Part shown: positions 44,341 through 48,364 of the stretch, one piece after another
Numbering within the stretch: position 1 is the first letter of the stretch
Layout: every line of letters starts with the position of its first letter
Source: Gnetum montanum
Lineage: Eukaryota > Streptophyta > Gnetopsida > Gnetales > Gnetaceae
Direction: 5' to 3'
NCBI GenBank assembly: GCA_015680685.1
Contig: MNCI01008331.1
Span: 158,836 to 207,199, forward strand
DNA: 48,364 nt
Made by a program: the position numbers and the translations under genes
The notes under the pieces: model-generated
Told to the model about the DNA's origin: nothing
Database searches by the model: none
The model's input: only the letters and a program-made list of their open reading frames with translations

Positions 44341-46589
44341 TTTTGACATTGTGACAAACATTAACATAAAAATAAAACAATTTGACATTTTAGCAAATAG
44401 TTTACATGTGGGGTTCTAAAAGAAGCATTACTACAAACAGTTGACATGAAACCAAGTTTCAACAAAATTAGAAGGCCAAAGTTGGCAAGGTTGGAATTTG
44501 ATGATTGAGAATTTTTAGGAAAAAATGGTAAAATTATCTGAATAGGCCCATACACTAGGAATTATAAGGATGGAGGAAAAGTGGTAGTGAAAAACATGAG
44601 TTTTTATGGATATTAAAGCCCATATGCTATCATTGAATCCTATAGAAAACCTCAAAACCTATCATGTGCTATCCCACTAACCCCAAATAGTGCCATACAC
44701 TAGCCATAGCATTGAAAAAAATTATAAAATAGCCAAAATCCAGATCTAAGATGTCCTACACTATCACAATTGGCCAAAGAAGCCTGAAACTTAGCATCAA
44801 AACTTCAATTGATCAACATAGCTCCCATAGCTGAGAAAAACCTTTTAAAAATTATAAAAAATTAAGTCTAACTTAAAATTCTAAAAAAAAGCTTAGGGAA
44901 ACACAAATCAATCTCAAATACTGCACTAGCAAGTTTGAAAAAATAAAATTTTAACTTGGAATTGCATAGAATTTTCACTGAGAAAACCTTGTTTATGGTG
45001 AAATGATTGTAGTAAAACCCTTGGAGAAAATTCATAAAAAAATTCTAAAAATTTTAAACTTCATCTAGGACTCATCTACACTACACTAAAAATCCATAGG
45101 GATCTTAGACACTACTCATAGGTGGCAAAGAAATTGCAAATGCTACCAAATTTTGGATAGAAAAATTGTAAAATAGGCCAAAAATGTTGTGCACTAGGTT
45201 GGAATAAAACCCATAAAAATTTTAGAAAATTTTTAAAAATCCTAATTCTACCTATAACATAATGAGAAGACCTTGGAAAATAGTTTTATGAAGCCTAAAA
45301 CCAAAATTTACATTCCATAAACACTTAGAAGAAATGTTAAAATTTGGCCAAATTTGATGAGAGTGAGGGTAAAAATGCTATGAGAAAACTTGGGAAAAAT
45401 TCAAATATTAGTTAAAACATGCTCTAAATTCCAAATTTTATTTCAATCACAGTTGTACAACCCAAACCTTGTATTCCACATAAATAGAATGGAAAATTTC
45501 AACCAAAGCAAGCCTAGGGGTAGAACAATGTTTCCACAATTTGAACAAAAACCAAAAAGAATGGTAGAAGACGGGTACCTGGTAGTTCTTGCTAAAGATC
45601 CTTCACATAAAGAAGGATCTAGGAGCTTGGATATGATTCATACAAAATCCTTCACATCATCAAATACTTGATTCCATCTTGTTGATCCCATCTTCCTTAC
45701 CATAATCATCAAAATTTGAAAGTTCTATCTTGTTTTGTTTCCAGTAGAAGCCCAAATTCTCACATTTGCTAGAATCAAACTATGCTTAGTGGTGAATAGA
45801 TGTAAGAATTACTGTTAAGTGTTGGATGTTCAGGTATTGACCATCAAATTTGGCTCTCATATGCTACTTTTGTAAAACCAAGCTACAAATAGGTTCATAA
45901 ACTAGGTTTCAATGGTGAGAATCCTCTTCCAATATGTATGCATTGCCAATGAAGCCTATATATGCTAGTAAATGTGTTCATCACATTGTAGACTAAGAAT
46001 AGATCAAGAAATATGCCTTGTATGTTAAGTTTTACATAAGATTTGACTTCTTGAGGCAACTTAAACATGGGTGGATCCCACAAGACTTAGGCAAGAATAC
46101 CAAGTAATCCCACACACTATGATTTAGTTCCAAGATGTCCACATGCCATGGAATCCTTCCCCACATGCTATTATAACATGTGGAGCTTACACTAGCCTTA
46201 TTCCTTGCCAAACTTGTCCATACCTTGGTTTGTGGGACTTGGAAGAGCTAGAAAAAATTTGGAAAATTCCAATGGATAAAACTCATTCAAAATTACTAAA
46301 TATTGAAGCATAGATGTTCATATGTTGACATTTCACCTTTCACATGCTGCGGTAGCATGTAGGGTAGCTTGTGAAACCTTAGAAAGCCTCAAACCCATTA
46401 GTATAGGTTAGTCCTTGCTCAAAATTACCAAACAAACTGCAAAACTCCTCTCATAGCTCAAATACTATCCTAGAAGCCTGAAGAGATGAAAAATAGAGTT
46501 TAGATCCATTAACATTGACATGGGTAAGTCTCATACACTAGAGCACTTGTTCCACACATTGTAGCACCATGTGGATCATCATGTGAGCC
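44341..46589. other. Element B 3' spacer
   Basis: About 2.2 kb of A-rich sequence with no RT, RNase H or integrase motif and only short frames. Near 46.14-46.36 kb it has units like CACATGCTATTATAACATGT that resemble the LTR repeats of B, so LTR-type sequence may begin earlier than 46590. Confidence 0.5.
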
Positions 46590-48364
46590 TGTGACATCCC
46601 ATCCTCAAATGCCATGAAAAAATGTCAAATATACATTATATTAGACATTATGCGTAAGAAGAAAATATACCAAACGTCAAATATATGTAACATTCAACAT
46701 TATGCATAAAGAAAATAAGAAGAAAAATGCAGAAAGATAAAGAAAAGAATGCTTTATTGATATGGAATGGAGTATTTGGATCATGCTCTGAGGGTGTTCC
46801 TTGAGATTTTCTTCATTTGGCATCTATTCCTTAGAGGTAATCCAGCACTACCACCATAGTTAGGCCTATCATTGGCCAAAAGAAATGGCTAGTCCTCTTC
46901 CTATCCTGGTTCACCCACCACCTATGACTCCCCTTTACTAGCTCCACCAATCCAGGCTGGCATGACCTCTAAGCCTCGATATATGTGCCTTGGGTCAAAT
47001 CCCCAAAGATTACCTCAAGAGACATGTCCATTATTACAACATGTCCTTTCAGGTCTTAATTACAACTCCCCTTTTGGATTTAGTTACGACAATGATAACA
47101 CTTGTTTATGAAGAGGCACCATCTTTGTTATGCAGTAGCATCATTTTGGAAAGGGTATGTTATAGAGCCTCTCACTATTAAATGTCAAATTAGACATTAC
47201 TCATTAGATGTTTGGTAGTCTCCATAAGACCTAGAATTGTAATTTTAACAAGAATATGACCTCCACAAGCTACTGGAGCTAGATATTAGTCCCACACATT
47301 TGGAACACATGTCTTACACGTTTTGGAAATGTTTGGGGAAGTGTGTAAGGCCTTGGAAACTCTTGGACTTGTTCAACACACATCAAACCTTGCTTAGGGT
47401 AGTCAAAACAACTATAGATCATTCCATACATCTTGGATGCTACCATGGAAGCCTAAAACATAAGAAATTTAGTTAAAAATCCATGTAAATTGTCAAACCT
47501 AATTTCACATAATAGGAACCCTATCTCACATACTATGGAAATGTGTGGGGTAGTGTGTAATATTTGTGGAAAGATCCAACATATATAGAATTGCCCATAA
47601 ATTGCTTGGTAGGTCCCACAAGTCCTAGGAGGGAATATTAACTAAAGATTTGATCTCACATGTTGGGGTGCTCTTTCCCACATGTTGTGGCAGCATGTGG
47701 GATAGCTTGTGGTTCTATCAAGTTAAAAACTTACTCAAACTTACTTATGCACAACCTAGAAGAGTCAAAGAAGCCTTACACTAACCATGCTTAATCTAGA
47801 TGTGGTTAAATCAAGTCAAACAAGCTCCAAACTCTACCAAAATTCTTCACACACTAGGGATTGAGATTTGACACATTGTGATGGTAGTTCAAATTGTTCC
47901 CACACTAAAAGAATAGTTCCCACATGCTGAGAATTCAATATTTTAGATTTTTTAAATTGTTTAATAACAAAAAGCTTGTTTACAAGTAGTTTACAACTAA
48001 TTTACATGAGTTTTTTGGCCTATTTTAGTTATCTTTATTAAATTTTATTTATTCTAGTAGTTTACATAAGATTTTTTCTTATTTTCATAATATTTTTACT
48101 TGTTTTAACAATTTATGATCTTTTTCACTAGATTTTTGCTTATTTTAGTAATTTATGACCTCTTGTTTCTAAAAAACCACCAAATTTGCATGTTGTAACC
48201 TTTATAACCACATCCCATGAAACTCAAGGCTAAATTTTATTGTGAATGTAAAGACTGTAATCCATAAGAGGCAATCTCACATATTTCATACTTTTGGGAT
48301 TGATAAATGCCTCACAAGTGGTCAAAGCCTCATTTCGCAAGTGAAAAAGAGTCACATAGTGTCT
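46590..48364 (+). repeat. Possible element B 3' LTR, runs to window edge
   Basis: It begins TGTGACATCCC, similar to the TGTAATACCCC start of the 5' LTR. It holds units at 47292-47350, 47530-47570 and 47660-47712 like those in the 5' LTR arrays. Outside those units I could not align it well to 15940-17697, so it may be a diverged relative rather than the true partner LTR. Confidence 0.35.

Larger units (their letters stand above)
15940..48364 (+). mobile_element. Element B: Tat/Ogre-like LTR retrotransposon, interrupted by C
   Basis: The order on the plus strand is LTR (15940-17697), primer site, leader, gag-protease (18721-22167), the 3' part of an antisense ORF (22651-23674), nested element C (23675-41511), the 5' part of the antisense ORF (41512 to about 44340), spacer, and a possible 3' LTR running off the right edge. 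No RT, RNase H or integrase was seen in B's own sequence, so this copy looks non-autonomous. It is more decayed than C, as expected for the recipient of the insertion. Confidence 0.65.

Noticed and set aside
1-48364. tRNA, rRNA or other RNA genes
   Set aside because: No cloverleaf-type A/B box pair or rRNA-like stretch was recognised by eye; a tRNAscan-SE run would settle it.

Overview
The window looks like intergenic DNA from a plant with a large, repeat-rich nuclear genome, probably a seed plant. It is AT-rich, has no intact host gene and no RNA gene, and nearly all of it is nested, decayed Ty3/gypsy-type LTR retrotransposons. Many reading frames are broken by TAG, TAA or TGA where the family has Gln or Arg, the pattern left by deamination of methylated cytosine. 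The host species cannot be named from the sequence.

Layout. (1) Element A (minus strand, about 1-10.9 kb) is a Tat/Ogre-like element cut by the left window edge. Its protease and gag read leftward from about 3.09 kb, its primer site is near 9.19 kb, and its LTR lies to the right of that. (2) Element D (plus, 3895-8868) is nested in A's 5' leader with an imperfect 5-bp target duplication. It encodes a small gag-like protein and a retropepsin but no reverse transcriptase, and its left LTR is mostly inverted. (3) Element E (about 10.9-12.44 kb) is a 3' fragment with a polypurine tract and an LTR whose ends resemble those of D. (4) 12.45-14.78 kb is an unrecognised minus-strand, coiled-coil-rich pseudogene. 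(5) Element B (15.94 kb to beyond the right edge) is Tat/Ogre-like, with LTR, primer site, gag-protease and a long antisense ORF, but no visible pol. (6) Element C (23675-41511) is a second Tat/Ogre-like element inserted inside B's antisense ORF. C has LTRs at both ends, gag-protease, a long antisense ORF, then RT, RNase H, a second (archaeal-type) RNase H and a truncated integrase.

The most interesting system is the antisense ORF shared by B and C. In C it lies between protease and reverse transcriptase, on the opposite strand. It is broken into exons by short AT-rich introns with GT...AG ends, and at least two of these introns are matched in B. Its N-terminal part resembles plant FCP1/NLI-interacting-factor-like HAD phosphatases, with the catalytic Asp motif altered in both copies. 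A candidate 3' splice site opens directly into the pol frame at 34902, which suggests the antisense gene may sit inside a sense-strand intron joining gag-pro to pol. These are readings by eye; profile searches and alignments are named with each finding.
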